A stretch of 64,000 nucleotides of DNA from Candidatus Geothrix skivensis. Lineage in GTDB: Bacteria > Acidobacteriota > Holophagae > Holophagales > Holophagaceae. Positions 18,804 to 27,375 of this stretch are shown piece after piece (position 1 is the first letter of the stretch; each line of letters opens with the position of its first letter). Location of the stretch: positions 372,001 to 436,000 of the forward strand of contig JADKIO010000006.1 of assembly GCA_016721195.1 (NCBI GenBank), given 5' to 3'. A program made the position numbers and the translations under genes. A model generated the notes under the pieces. The model did no database searches and was not told where the DNA came from. It was given only the letters and a program-made list of their open reading frames with translations.

Positions 18804-19987
18804 CGGTGCTCCCCTTCGGCCCACTGCAGGATGCGCCTGAATCCCGCCTCCACGTCTTCGTCGGAGGCCGCGATGGTCATGCGCACAAAGCCTTCACCCT
18901 GATGCCCGAAGGCCGAGCCGGGGACCAGGCCCACCTGGGCTTCTTCGAGGATGCGCTCGCAGATCTCCACCGAGGAGCGCCCCAGCGGACGGCAGTCCAG
19001 GAAGAAGTAGAAGGCGCCCTGGGGCGGAGTCACCAGGACTCTGGCGCTGCCCTCTTCCCGGGCGATCCGCAGGACCAGCTCCCGGCGCCGCCCGTAGGCG
19101 GAACGCATCTCGGCCGTGGCCCGCTGGACTGCGGGGTCGGTGAGGGCGAAGGCCGCGGCCTTCTGGACGAAGGGCGCCACGCAGGTGATGGAGTTCTGGC
19201 TCGCTTTGAGGGCGTTGGCGATGACCCGCGCGGGCGCCGCCAGGAAGCCCACCCGCCAGCCAGTCATGGCATAGGTCTTGGACAGGCTGTTCACGAGCAG
19301 GGTGCGGTCCTTGGCGCCATCCACCGCCCCCGCGCTGGTGGGGCGATCGCCGTAGTAGAGGCTGCCGTAGACCTCGTCGCTCACGACCCACAGATCGTGG
19401 GCCTGGGCGAAGGCCTGAAGAGCCTGCAGGTACTCGCGGGTGGGATAGGCCCCCGTCGGATTGGAGGGATAGTTCAGGACGAGGGCGCGGGTCTTGGGCG
19501 TCAGGGCCTGGGCCCAGGCTTCCAGCGGGGGGATGAAGCCGTTCTCGGGGGGCGCAGGGACGCGGATCACCCTGCCCCGCAACATGACCACCATGTTGGC
19601 GTGGGTGGCCCAGGAGGGATCCGGGATCAGCACCTCGTCGCCGGGGTTCAGGATGGCCTGCAGGGCCGTGTGATAGGCGTGGATGCCCCCGTGCGTCACC
19701 AGGATCTCGGCCCCGGGATCGTAGGCCACGCCCTCGTCGCGCAGCAGCTTGGCGGCGATGGCCTGCCGCAGGTCGGGAAAGCCGCTGGAGGGGCCGTAGT
19801 GGGTGAGCCCCGCCTCCATGGCCCGGGAGGCCGCCTCCACCACGGGGGCCGGCGTGCGGAAATCGGGATCCCCCACCTGCAGGCCGAGGATGGGCTGCCC
19901 GCTGGCCTTCAGGGCCAGGATGCGGTCCGACATGGCCACGGTGGCGGACTGGCGGAGGCGGTCGAACTGGGTGTTCAGCGTGGTCAT
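18800..19987 (-). CDS. class I aminotransferase (aspartate/prephenate type)
   Basis: A 395-residue PLP-dependent aminotransferase of the 1-beta aspartate aminotransferase group. PLP Lys237 sits in NSLSKTYAMTGWRVG; the cofactor Asp and Tyr are in VVSDEVYGSLYY, the NPTGA turn is at 176-180, and the substrate-carboxylate Arg is in the final VRMTIAAS stretch. I chose the ATG at 19987 because it begins the family N-terminus (SDRILALKASGQPILGLQVGDPDF-like); the longer open frame upstream is not supported. It overlaps pheA by four bases, which suggests it transaminates phenylpyruvate or prephenate in phenylalanine/tyrosine synthesis. The exact specificity is inferred. Confidence 0.92.
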   Translation of the reverse strand: MTTLNTQFDRLRQSATVAMSDRILALKASGQPILGLQVGDPDFRTPAPVVEAASRAMEAGLTHYGPSSGFPDLRQAIAAKLLRDEGVAYDPGAEILVTHGGIHAYHTALQAILNPGDEVLIPDPSWATHANMVVMLRGRVIRVPAPPENGFIPPLEAWAQALTPKTRALVLNYPSNPTGAYPTREYLQALQAFAQAHDLWVVSDEVYGSLYYGDRPTSAGAVDGAKDRTLLVNSLSKTYAMTGWRVGFLAAPARVIANALKASQNSITCVAPFVQKAAAFALTDPAVQRATAEMRSAYGRRRELVLRIAREEGSARVLVTPPQGAFYFFLDCRPLGRSSVEICERILEEAQVGLVPGSAFGHQGEGFVRMTIAASDEDVEAGFRRILQWAEGEHR

Positions 19988-20210
19988 GGGCTTCCCGGGG
20001 GTTCCATGTTCGCATTCCAGCACCGGGATTGCCCCGACCGGGAAGGATTTTTCAGGACGAACCAGGGGTGCCCCTCCCGGTGGAGGAGGGTGCATGGCCG
20101 CAGAAGGGCACGACGCCGCTGGGCTGAGGGCGGCGTTGTTCCCGATCCTGGACAGACCCGGAACCCGGCACCATCCCTTGGCGCCCATCGTAGTCTGGGA
20201 CGGGGGAACC

Positions 20211-21128
20211 ATGGAGACGGCGGGCCTGAAGCGGGTGGTGGTGGCCGGGGGTACGGGACTGGTGGGCCGCCCCCTGGTGCGGGCCCTGCTGGCCGCCGGC
20301 GCCCGGGTGACGGTGCTGACCCGAAATCCGCAGGCGTTGCGCCTGCCGGAGGGAGCCTCGGCCCATGGCTGGGAGGACCTGCCCGCCCTGCTGGAGGGCC
20401 AGGACGCCGTCCTCAACCTGGCGGGCGAAGGCATCGCGGACCGGCGGTGGAGCCGGGCCCGGAAGGCGGCCATCCTCGACAGCCGCGTGGGTGCCACCGC
20501 GCGGCTGGTGGGGGCCATGCGGGCCTGTGCCCAGCCGCCGGCGGCCCTCGTGAATGCCTCCGCCATCGGCTACTACATCCCGAAGGGCGAGACCCCTGTC
20601 GACGAGACGGCTGCGCCTGGAACGGGCTTTCTCGCCGAGGTGTGCCAGGCCTGGGAGGCGGAGGCGGCCGAAGCCGCGGCCCTGGGGGTGCGGGTGGCCC
20701 TGGTCCGCATCGGCGTGGTGCTGGCCCGGGAGGGCGGCGCCCTGCCGAAGATGGCCCTGCCGGTGCGCTGCTGCGCGGGCTGCAAGCTGGGGTCGGGGAC
20801 TCAGGGCCTCAGCTGGATCCATATCGACGACCTGGTGGCCATGCTGGTGGAAGCGGCAGGGAATCCCCGCTGGCAGGGGTCCTTCAACGGCACGGCTCCC
20901 CAGCCCCTCAGCAATGAGGCCTTCACACGGCGCATCGCCCAGCGTTTGCACCGCCCCCTGCTGCCCGTTCCGGGCTTTCTCACCCGCGCGGCCACGAAGC
21001 TGTTGCTGGGGGAGATGGCCGAGGCACTCCTGCTGCAGGGCGCCTTCGTCCTTCCGGCCCGGGCCCAGGCCCTGGGCTTCCGGTTCCGCTTTCCCACCGC
21101 CGAAGCCGCCCTGGAGGACCTGCTGTGA
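20211..21128 (+). CDS. TIGR01777-family NAD(P)-dependent epimerase-like protein
   Basis: A 305-residue protein of the YfcH/SDR39U1 group of extended short-chain dehydrogenases. The N-terminal dinucleotide-binding motif is VVVAGGTGLVGRPL. The family hallmark stretches VLNLAGEGIADRRWS, NASAIGYY and SWIHIDDLVAML are all visible. The ATG at 20211 follows GGGGGAA at a good distance. No function is firmly established for this family. It overlaps the next gene by GTGA, and the same pairing of a TIGR01777 protein with an SRPBCC-fold protein is common in bacteria, sometimes as one fused protein. Confidence 0.9.
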   Translation: METAGLKRVVVAGGTGLVGRPLVRALLAAGARVTVLTRNPQALRLPEGASAHGWEDLPALLEGQDAVLNLAGEGIADRRWSRARKAAILDSRVGATARLVGAMRACAQPPAALVNASAIGYYIPKGETPVDETAAPGTGFLAEVCQAWEAEAAEAAALGVRVALVRIGVVLAREGGALPKMALPVRCCAGCKLGSGTQGLSWIHIDDLVAMLVEAAGNPRWQGSFNGTAPQPLSNEAFTRRIAQRLHRPLLPVPGFLTRAATKLLLGEMAEALLLQGAFVLPARAQALGFRFRFPTAEAALEDLL

Positions 21129-21625
21129 GGGAAGAAGTCTTCATTGCCGTCCAGGACCTGCCCGCGCCCCGGGCCGAGGTGTTCGCCTTCTTCTCGGACC
21201 CCGCCAACCTGGAGGCCCTCACGCCGCCCTGGCTGCGCTTCGAAGTGCTCACCCCGAGGCCCCTGCCCCGGGGCGAAGGGGCCCTCTTCGACTACCGCAT
21301 CCGGGTGCGCGGGCTGCCCATCCGCTGGCGCACCCTCATCGAGGCCTTTGTGCCCGGCGAGAAGTTCGTCGACCGCCAGATCGCCGGCCCCTACGCGCTG
21401 TGGCACCACACCCACCGCTTCGAGGACCTGCCGCCCTCAGCAGACCTGCCGGCCGGCGGCACCCGCATGACCGACCAGGTCCGCTACCGGCTGGGCTTCG
21501 GATTCCTGGGACGGATCGTCATCGCCCTCTGGGTGCGGCGGGACATCGAGCGGATCTTCGAGTACCGGAAGCGGGTGCTGGCGGAGCGCTTCACGTCGGC
21601 TCCAGCCCCCCGAAGCGCGCCATGA
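21125..21625 (+). CDS. SRPBCC-fold (START-like) protein
   Basis: A 166-residue protein of the polyketide-cyclase/START-like superfamily, whose members bind hydrophobic ligands. The start is GTG, overlapping the upstream stop as GTGA, so translation is coupled. Family features are the N-terminus FIAVQDLPAPRAEVFAFFSDPANLEALTP, the central YRIRVRGLPIRWRTLI and the C-terminal long helix. Together with the TIGR01777 protein it forms a two-gene unit. The last 35 bp overlap the 3' end of the opposing helicase gene. Confidence 0.88.
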   Translation: MREEVFIAVQDLPAPRAEVFAFFSDPANLEALTPPWLRFEVLTPRPLPRGEGALFDYRIRVRGLPIRWRTLIEAFVPGEKFVDRQIAGPYALWHHTHRFEDLPPSADLPAGGTRMTDQVRYRLGFGFLGRIVIALWVRRDIERIFEYRKRVLAERFTSAPAPRSAP

Positions 21626-23888
21626 TGCGCTTGTCGCCCCCCTGGTCGAAGCGGACGGTGTAGGTCAGGCCATCGCCCCGCCCCGAGGCGGCCAGCACCG
21701 TGCCTGCCCCGAAGCGCGGACTCTTCACCCGGGTCCCCACCGGGAAAGCACTTGGATCTTGCATCTCGCCAGGCTCAGAGAGCCTGGCGCCATCCGCTTC
21801 GCTCGTGGGGACCGGCACCTCCCGCACCCGGTCGAAGAAGCTGCGGATGCGCTGCAGTTCAGTGGCCACCGAAACGCCGCCGGCCCCGCGGGTGAAGGAA
21901 CTGCCCGGTCGCACGCCCTCGCCGGCCTGATAGAGCTCCGTGCCCCAGCGGATGGGCGCGCTCAGCACCGCCGCCGGAATCTCCCGGAGGAAGCGGCTGG
22001 GCATGGCCAGCATCTCGGTGCCCATGATGCGGCGGCGGCGGGCGGCGCTCAGGGTCAGCCGCCGCTGGGCCCGGGTGATGGCCACGTAGAAGAGGCGCCG
22101 CTCCTCCTCCAGGCCATCAGCCGTTTCCCTTGCGTTGCGGTTGGGGAAGACCTCCTCCTCCATGCCCACCACGAAGACGTAGGGGAACTCCAGGCCCTTG
22201 GCGCAGTGGATGGTCATGAGGCTGAGCTGGGAGGCCTCCTCCAGGTTGTCCGTATCGGCGGCGAGGGTGATGCGGTCCAGGAACTCTGACAGGCGCAGGC
22301 CCAGGGATTCGGATTCGGCGGCGGCGCTGAGGAACTCCTCCAGGTTGCGGATGCGGCCTTCGGCCTCCAGGGTGGCCTCGTCTTCCAGGCTCTGCAGGTA
22401 GCCGCTCTCCTGGAGCACCCAGCGCACCAGGCCCGACAGGCCCTGGGCCTCCCGCTCGGGACCGGCCCGGCGGAACAGCTCCAGGTACTTCCCCAGCTCC
22501 CGCTGGGCCCGGCCCTTCAGCTCGCCGGAGCGCAGCAGCAGGGCCAGCCCCTCCAGGGGGGTGCCCCCTTCAGGGATGGCGCCCTCAATTTTGCCGAGAG
22601 TCGTGGGCCCCACGCCGCGGCTGGGGGCGTTCACGCAGCGGCGGAAGCTCACCAGGTCGAAGGGATTGGAAATGAGCCGCAGGTACGAAATGAGGTCCTT
22701 CACTTCCTGGCGCTCGTAGAACTTCACGCCGCCCACCAGCCGGTAGGCCATGTTCTGGGCCCGCAGCGCCTCTTCCAGCTGCCGGGACTGCCAGTTCGCC
22801 CGGTAGAGCACCGCCGCCTTGGCCTCGGGATCCGTGTACCGCAGCTCCTGGATGCGCTGCACCACCCACTCCGCCTCCAGGCGCCCCTCGTCCGCCAGCT
22901 TGAAGACGATGGACTCGCCCTCGCCCAGGTCCGTGATGAGGGCGCCCTTGCCCTCCACCCGCTGGGCGTTGTTGGCGATGACTTCCGAGGCCGCGTCCAG
23001 GATCTTCTTCGTGGAGCGGTAGTTCTGCAGCAGCTCGATGCGCATGGCTTCGGGAAAGTCCTGCTGGAAGTCCAGGATGTTGCGGATATCGGCGCCACGC
23101 CACCCATAGATCGACTGGTCTTCGTCGCCCACGACGCACAGGTTGTGGTGCCGCCGGGCCAGGTGCTGTACCAGCAGATACTGGGCGCGGTTGGTGTCCT
23201 GGTACTCGTCCACCAGGATGTACCGGAACCGCTCGCTGTAGATCGCCTGCACCACGGGATCCCGGAAGAGCCGCTCGGTATAGAGCAGCAGGTCGTCGAA
23301 GTCGCAGGCCCGGTGGTTCTTCAGGCCCTTCTGGTAGAGGTCGTAGGCGTCCAGCACCTTGCGGGTCCAGGGGTCCAGGGCCTCCTCCCGGGCCTCCTCG
23401 GGCAGCAGGCAGCGGTTCTTGAAGTCGCTGATGAGCTCCAGCACCTTCTTGGGGTGGAACTGCTTCTCCGGCAGCTTCAGTTCCGCCAGCACCTGCTTGA
23501 CCAGGCTCTTCTGGTCCGAGGGGTCGAAGATGACGAAGTCCCGGCCCACGGGGGTGCGCTCGCCCTCCCGGCGCAGGATGCGCGTGCAGAAGCTGTGGAA
23601 GGTGCTCACCCACATCTGCGCCGCGGGCACGGACACCAGCCGCTGCACCCGCTCCCGCATCTCCTCGGCCGCCTTGTTGGTGAAGGTCATGGCCAGGATG
23701 GAACCCGGATGGACGCCCTCCTCCTCGATGAGCCAGGCGATGCGCCGGGTGATCACCGTGGTCTTGCCCGAGCCAGCCCCCGCCAGGATCAGGAGCGGGC
23801 CGTGGGCATGCACGACCGCCTCCCGCTGGGGGGCGTTCAGGTTTCGCAGGAGGGGGTGGTCGATCAGTTCAGGGGTGGGGCCAGGCAT
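21591..23888 (-). CDS. UvrD/PcrA-type ATP-dependent DNA helicase
   Basis: A 765-residue superfamily 1A helicase, of the type used in repair and clearing of replication blocks. Visible motifs: Q motif and Walker A (LNAPQREAV, then AGAGSGKTT near residue 36), TFTNKAAEEM (Ia), Walker B VDEYQDTN, GDEDQSIYGWRGA (III), NYRSTKKI (IV), TIHCAKGLEFPYVFV (V) and EERRLFYVAITRAQ (VI). The C-terminal about 60 residues end in a Tudor-like fold (GTRVKSPRFGAGTVL), as in PcrA. It could be named pcrA or uvrD; the end fits PcrA better. It stands alone, with a perfect inverted repeat just upstream. Confidence 0.94.
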   Translation of the reverse strand: MPGPTPELIDHPLLRNLNAPQREAVVHAHGPLLILAGAGSGKTTVITRRIAWLIEEEGVHPGSILAMTFTNKAAEEMRERVQRLVSVPAAQMWVSTFHSFCTRILRREGERTPVGRDFVIFDPSDQKSLVKQVLAELKLPEKQFHPKKVLELISDFKNRCLLPEEAREEALDPWTRKVLDAYDLYQKGLKNHRACDFDDLLLYTERLFRDPVVQAIYSERFRYILVDEYQDTNRAQYLLVQHLARRHHNLCVVGDEDQSIYGWRGADIRNILDFQQDFPEAMRIELLQNYRSTKKILDAASEVIANNAQRVEGKGALITDLGEGESIVFKLADEGRLEAEWVVQRIQELRYTDPEAKAAVLYRANWQSRQLEEALRAQNMAYRLVGGVKFYERQEVKDLISYLRLISNPFDLVSFRRCVNAPSRGVGPTTLGKIEGAIPEGGTPLEGLALLLRSGELKGRAQRELGKYLELFRRAGPEREAQGLSGLVRWVLQESGYLQSLEDEATLEAEGRIRNLEEFLSAAAESESLGLRLSEFLDRITLAADTDNLEEASQLSLMTIHCAKGLEFPYVFVVGMEEEVFPNRNARETADGLEEERRLFYVAITRAQRRLTLSAARRRRIMGTEMLAMPSRFLREIPAAVLSAPIRWGTELYQAGEGVRPGSSFTRGAGGVSVATELQRIRSFFDRVREVPVPTSEADGARLSEPGEMQDPSAFPVGTRVKSPRFGAGTVLAASGRGDGLTYTVRFDQGGDKRIMARFGGLEPT

Positions 23889-23900
23889 TGCTCCATGCTA

Positions 23901-23950
23901 GTGCACCTCGCTTGAAATCCTTGGATCAATGGATTGATGGCGAGGTGCAC
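23901..23950. promoter_or_regulatory. 11-bp inverted repeat upstream of the helicase gene
   Basis: GTGCACCTCGC (23901-23911) and GCGAGGTGCAC (23940-23950) are exact inverted copies with a 28-nt spacer, starting 13 bp upstream of the helicase start. It could be a hairpin in the leader or an operator pair. The remaining gap to 24114 shows only GC-rich short palindromes. Confidence 0.4.
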
Positions 23951-24114
23951 TTCCATCGGGGCATGGCCCCTCTGGCGCCCTTGCGCGTAGACGCGCCAGG
24001 GCTGTCACCCCGCTGGGGGCACTGCCATGCCCCCAGACCCCCGCCACGTGGTGCCCACAGGCGTGGCGGATGATCCAACTTTTCTACGCGGGCACCACTA
24101 CCGGGCCGGATCTC

Positions 24115-24468
24115 TTACGGAGCGATGACCTTGCCCTTCTCGACCTTCCGCAGGATCTCCTTGACCAGCAGCGCCATGTCCTCCTCCGAAAGCCGGTCCT
24201 TGAAGGAGGGCATGACCACGCCGAAGAGGATGCCCTTGCGGATGGTCTTCACCTGCTCCGCCTCGGTCTTCTTGGTCGCCTGCTTGGCATCCGTGAAGTC
24301 GAAACCCCCCAGTTTCTTCCCTTCTGGGCCAAGGGCCGAGCCATCCGCGCCGTGGCATTTCACGCAGTTGGCCGCGTAGAAGGCCTTCAGCTCATCCAGG
24401 GACTTGGCCGGGGCCTGGGCCTGGACGGGAAGGAACAGCAGGGCTGGAACCAGGAACACGGAACGCAT
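24115..24468 (-). CDS. small exported c-type cytochrome
   Basis: A 117-residue periplasmic monohaem cytochrome c. A signal peptide (MRSVFLVPALLFLPVQAQA) is followed by the haem site CVKCH (Cys35, Cys38, His39) and the likely axial Met87 in VVMPSF. The ATG at 24468 has GAGGTG in place. It lies 29 bp downstream of a second cytochrome gene of the same size and plan, so the two form an operon and may be an old duplication. It probably carries electrons in the periplasm; the partner is unknown. Confidence 0.92.
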   Translation of the reverse strand: MRSVFLVPALLFLPVQAQAPAKSLDELKAFYAANCVKCHGADGSALGPEGKKLGGFDFTDAKQATKKTEAEQVKTIRKGILFGVVMPSFKDRLSEEDMALLVKEILRKVEKGKVIAP

Positions 24469-24497
24469 GGCCACCTCATTGGGCAAGGAATCACCCA

Positions 24498-24860
24498 CTA
24501 TGGTCCAGGTTCCTGCGTCCGCAAGGGGCCGGGCTGTTTTTTCCCCGGGGCCACCGGTTGAAGCAAGGTGTTCAGCAGGCGGCGGGCTTCGGGTTCGCTG
24601 AGCTGACGACGGAAACCGGGCATGGCGCCCCTGCCCCGGAGGATGGAGGCGACCAGGTCCCCCTCCTCCTGCCGGGCCAGCCACCGCGCCTCCAGGAGGT
24701 TCTGGCCGCCGAGCCGGATGCCGTTTGGCCCCCGCCCGGTGCCATCCGGGCCATGGCAAACGGCGCAGCGCTCCTGGTAGAAGGCCTTGAGGTCACGCAC
24801 CTCCGCACGGGCGGGCAGGACCAGGAAGAGCAGGCACAGCAGGCAGCCACGCGGCAACAT
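24498..24860 (-). CDS. small exported c-type cytochrome
   Basis: A 120-residue monohaem cytochrome c with the signal peptide MLPRGCLLCLLFLVLPARA, haem site CAVCH (Cys32, Cys35, His36) and likely axial Met80 in GAMPGF. It resembles the downstream protein (KAFYQERCAVCHGPDGTG against KAFYAANCVKCHGADGSA), so a tandem duplication is likely. The Pro/Lys-rich tail is poorly conserved. Just upstream, on the other strand, is tRNA-Leu(UAA). Confidence 0.92.
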   Translation of the reverse strand: MLPRGCLLCLLFLVLPARAEVRDLKAFYQERCAVCHGPDGTGRGPNGIRLGGQNLLEARWLARQEEGDLVASILRGRGAMPGFRRQLSEPEARRLLNTLLQPVAPGKKQPGPLRTQEPGP

Positions 24861-24907
24861 GGGTCGAACCTACCATGGCGGCGGGTCAGCAGGTAGGCTG
24901 GACCCAC

Positions 24908-24993
24908 GCGCCCGTGGCGGAATGGCAGACGCCGCGGACTTAAAATCCGCTGCCGGAAACGGCGTGCCGGTTCGAATCCGGCCGGGCGCACCA
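24908..24993 (+). tRNA. tRNA-Leu(UAA)
   Basis: An 86-nt class II tRNA. The acceptor stem is GCGCCCG/CGGGCGC with discriminator A and an encoded CCA. The anticodon stem-loop is GCGGA-CTTAAAA-TCCGC, giving anticodon TAA. The variable arm is long (TGCCGG...) and the T arm is GCCGG-TTCGAAT-CCGGC. All arms pair. Confidence 0.97.
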
Positions 24994-25019
24994 AGGTTAT
25001 GGCCAACCTGAATGCTGGG

Positions 25020-25261
25020 CGATCCCGGCGGGTGCCCGGCGCGGAACGCTGGGGTGGAGGCCAACCTGGATGCTCAGCCCGGCGGGTGCTGGCGCGGGGG
25101 TGGAGGCCAACCTGGGTGTGATGCTCAGCCCGGCGGGTGCCCGGCGCGGAACGCTGCCCATGCAGCGTCCCTTGCCACCCGTCTGGGCTTCGCCAGCCCG
25201 GCGGGTGCCCGGCGCGGAACGCTGCCCATGCAGCGTCCCTTGCCACCCGTCTGGGCTTCGC
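25020..25261. repeat. palindromic repeat cluster with a perfect 68-bp tandem duplication
   Basis: Two identical 68-bp units lie head to tail at 25126-25193 and 25194-25261. Each can fold into one long hairpin: an outer AGCCC/GGGCT, then CGGGTG/CACCCG, and an inner ACGCTGC-CCAT-GCAGCGT. Upstream, from about 25020, two partial copies sharing the CGGCGGGTG and GGTGGAGGCCAACCTGG blocks are also present. The last base of the second unit is the last base of the chemoreceptor stop codon. No gene is encoded between the tRNA and that stop. It looks like a REP-type intergenic element. Confidence 0.75.
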
Positions 25262-27279
25262 TATGTCTTGAACCGCACCAGCAGGGCGGTGAGGCCTTCG
25301 GCGGTGCGGAGCAGGTGCTGGGTCGTGGCGGCGTTGCTGTCCACGGTGCCCGACAGCTGGATGGCGGCGCTGGCGTTCTGCACCGCCTGCTGGGCGCCCA
25401 GCTCCACCTGCTTGGCGACCTCTTCGCTGGCCTTGGCCTGCTCGCCGGAAGCGGCCTCGATCTGCGTGGACATGGCTGCAATTCCCGAGATGTGATCCCG
25501 GATGGTCTCCAGGGCCTGGACCACCTCCTGCACGGTGGCCTTCCCCAGGGCCACGGCCCGGTTGCTGCCTTCGATGAGGGTGGCGATCTCCCGGGCAGAG
25601 GCGTTGCTGCGCTCCGCCAGCTTCCGCACCTCCTCGGCCACCACGGCGAAGCCCTTGCCGAGCTTGCCCGCCGTGGCCGCCTCGATGGCGGCATTGAGGG
25701 ACAGCAGGTTGGTCTGCCGGGCGATCTCCTGGATCACCTGGACGGCCTCCACCATCTGCCCGGTGGCTTCCTCGACCCGCTCCATGGCATGCAGGGCGGC
25801 CTGGCCAGAGGTATCGGCGGTCTGGGCGGTGCGGGCCGCCTCCGTGGAGCGGTGGTGGCTGGACTGGACGCTGACGGAAACCTCCCGGACCGAGGCCGAG
25901 AGCTCGGTGATGGCGGAGGCCATGCGGTCCGTGGACGTGCGCTGCTCGTCTGCGTTCCGGGCGATCTCGTGGCTGGTGCTGGCGATCTCGTGGGTGGCCG
26001 AGGCGATCACCTCGCTGTTCCGGCGCACCCCTTCGGCGTCGAAGCGGATCCGGTTGATGGTGTTCTTGAGGTGCGCCTGCATCCTCCGGACCGTGGCCAT
26101 CAGGCTGGTGCGGTCCCCGGGCCGGGTGGGAATGTCCGAACGGAGGTTGCCTTCGGCGAGGGCCTGGGCCAGCACCAGGGCGTGCCTGGGGTCCCCTCCC
26201 AGCTGATAGTCGAGGACCTGGGCCAGCTTGCCGAAGGCGAGGACTCCCGCCAGCACGGTCAGGAGGGAGCCGGCCCCCAGGACCCACAGGCCTACGTCTG
26301 CGCGTGTGGAAATGCCGCTGAGCCGGGCCTCCACGTCCTTGACCTTGCGGTCGCGCAGTCGGTCCGCCTGGGCGGTGAGGGTGTCGGAGGCCTTGTCGAA
26401 ATCAGCCATGACCTTATTGCCTTCCGCCAGCCCCTGGGACTGGTAGGCACTGACCATGGACTTGCCCGTCGCGTAGAGGCCCTCGAAGCTCCTGGTGATG
26501 TCCTCAAGATCCTTCTGGCTGGCCCCGTCCGTGGCGAGCCCGCGGAAGCGCTCCTTGGCCCGGTGGAAGCCCTCGGCGGCCTTGGCCGCCTCCTGCAGGG
26601 CCTCCGGTCGCCGGGTGAGGGAGGCGTCGGTGAGGGCCTGCTGGATCTGCACGGTCTGGAGGGCCATCTCCTCCGCCAGGAGGGCCGTGGGCAGGGACTC
26701 CTGCCCGGCCTTGAGGGCCTCGGCCCGGGTGGTGGTGAAGGCCAGGAGGTTGACCAGGGCCGTCAGGGCCATCACGGCCAGGACCCCTCCCGCCGTGATC
26801 CAGACCCGGTGCTTGAAGTCCAGATCCGGACTGGGGATCCAGATCTTCCGCTCCGGATCCTCCATGGGCTGGCCCGCCCGGGCCCGGACGTACATGCGCT
26901 CGGCTTCGGCGATCTGGGCCTTGGTGGGCTTGCTCCGGATGGAGACGTACCCCAGGACCTGGCCCTTCTCTTCGATGGGGGTCACGCTGGCGTCCACCCA
27001 GTAGAAATCGCCGTTCTTGCAGCGGTTCTTCACCATGCCCTGCCAGGGCCTGCCGGCCGTGACGGTGTGCCACAGGTCTTCGAAGGCCGCCGCCGGCATG
27101 TCCGGGTGCCGCACCAGGTTGTGGGGCTGGCCGATGAGCTCCTCCTGGGTGTAGCCGCTGATCCGGATGAACTCGTCGTTCACGGACGTGATCACCCCCC
27201 GCAGATCCGTGGTGGAGACGATGAAGGCCCCCTCCTGGAGCTGGTGCTCGTGGTGGGTGACCGGCATGTTGACGCGCAT
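25261..27279 (-). CDS. Aer-like PAS methyl-accepting chemotaxis protein
   Basis: A 672-residue chemoreceptor. The ATG at 27279 (GGAG upstream) starts the typical Aer N-terminus MRVNMPVTHHEHQL. A PAS domain follows (about 15-115, with FIRISGYTQEELIGQPHN and FYWVDASVTPI). A first membrane segment lies at about 160-182, then a helical region, a second membrane segment at about 322-345 and a HAMP-like region. The cytoplasmic signalling hairpin contains the invariant core QTNLLSLNAAIEAATAGKLG and FAVVAEEVRKLAERS. PAS domains of this type often bind FAD and sense redox; the cofactor is not provable here. No che genes are adjacent. Confidence 0.92.
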   Translation of the reverse strand: MRVNMPVTHHEHQLQEGAFIVSTTDLRGVITSVNDEFIRISGYTQEELIGQPHNLVRHPDMPAAAFEDLWHTVTAGRPWQGMVKNRCKNGDFYWVDASVTPIEEKGQVLGYVSIRSKPTKAQIAEAERMYVRARAGQPMEDPERKIWIPSPDLDFKHRVWITAGGVLAVMALTALVNLLAFTTTRAEALKAGQESLPTALLAEEMALQTVQIQQALTDASLTRRPEALQEAAKAAEGFHRAKERFRGLATDGASQKDLEDITRSFEGLYATGKSMVSAYQSQGLAEGNKVMADFDKASDTLTAQADRLRDRKVKDVEARLSGISTRADVGLWVLGAGSLLTVLAGVLAFGKLAQVLDYQLGGDPRHALVLAQALAEGNLRSDIPTRPGDRTSLMATVRRMQAHLKNTINRIRFDAEGVRRNSEVIASATHEIASTSHEIARNADEQRTSTDRMASAITELSASVREVSVSVQSSHHRSTEAARTAQTADTSGQAALHAMERVEEATGQMVEAVQVIQEIARQTNLLSLNAAIEAATAGKLGKGFAVVAEEVRKLAERSNASAREIATLIEGSNRAVALGKATVQEVVQALETIRDHISGIAAMSTQIEAASGEQAKASEEVAKQVELGAQQAVQNASAAIQLSGTVDSNAATTQHLLRTAEGLTALLVRFKT

Positions 27280-27375
27280 GGCTGCTCCGAGGGAGAGCAT
27301 CCGGACAGACGGGCCTGAGGCCGTCGTGGGCCGGATACCCCCATCCATTCGGGAAGCAACCAGCAGGTCTTTATT

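Noticed and set aside
25126..25261. possible CRISPR array
   Set aside because: Two abutting 68-bp identical units with no spacers and internal palindromes do not form an array.
25012..27318. 768-codon plus-strand ORF opposite the chemoreceptor
   Set aside because: Antisense to a gene with an intact PAS and signalling hairpin; it has low-complexity Gly/Leu/His composition and no domain.
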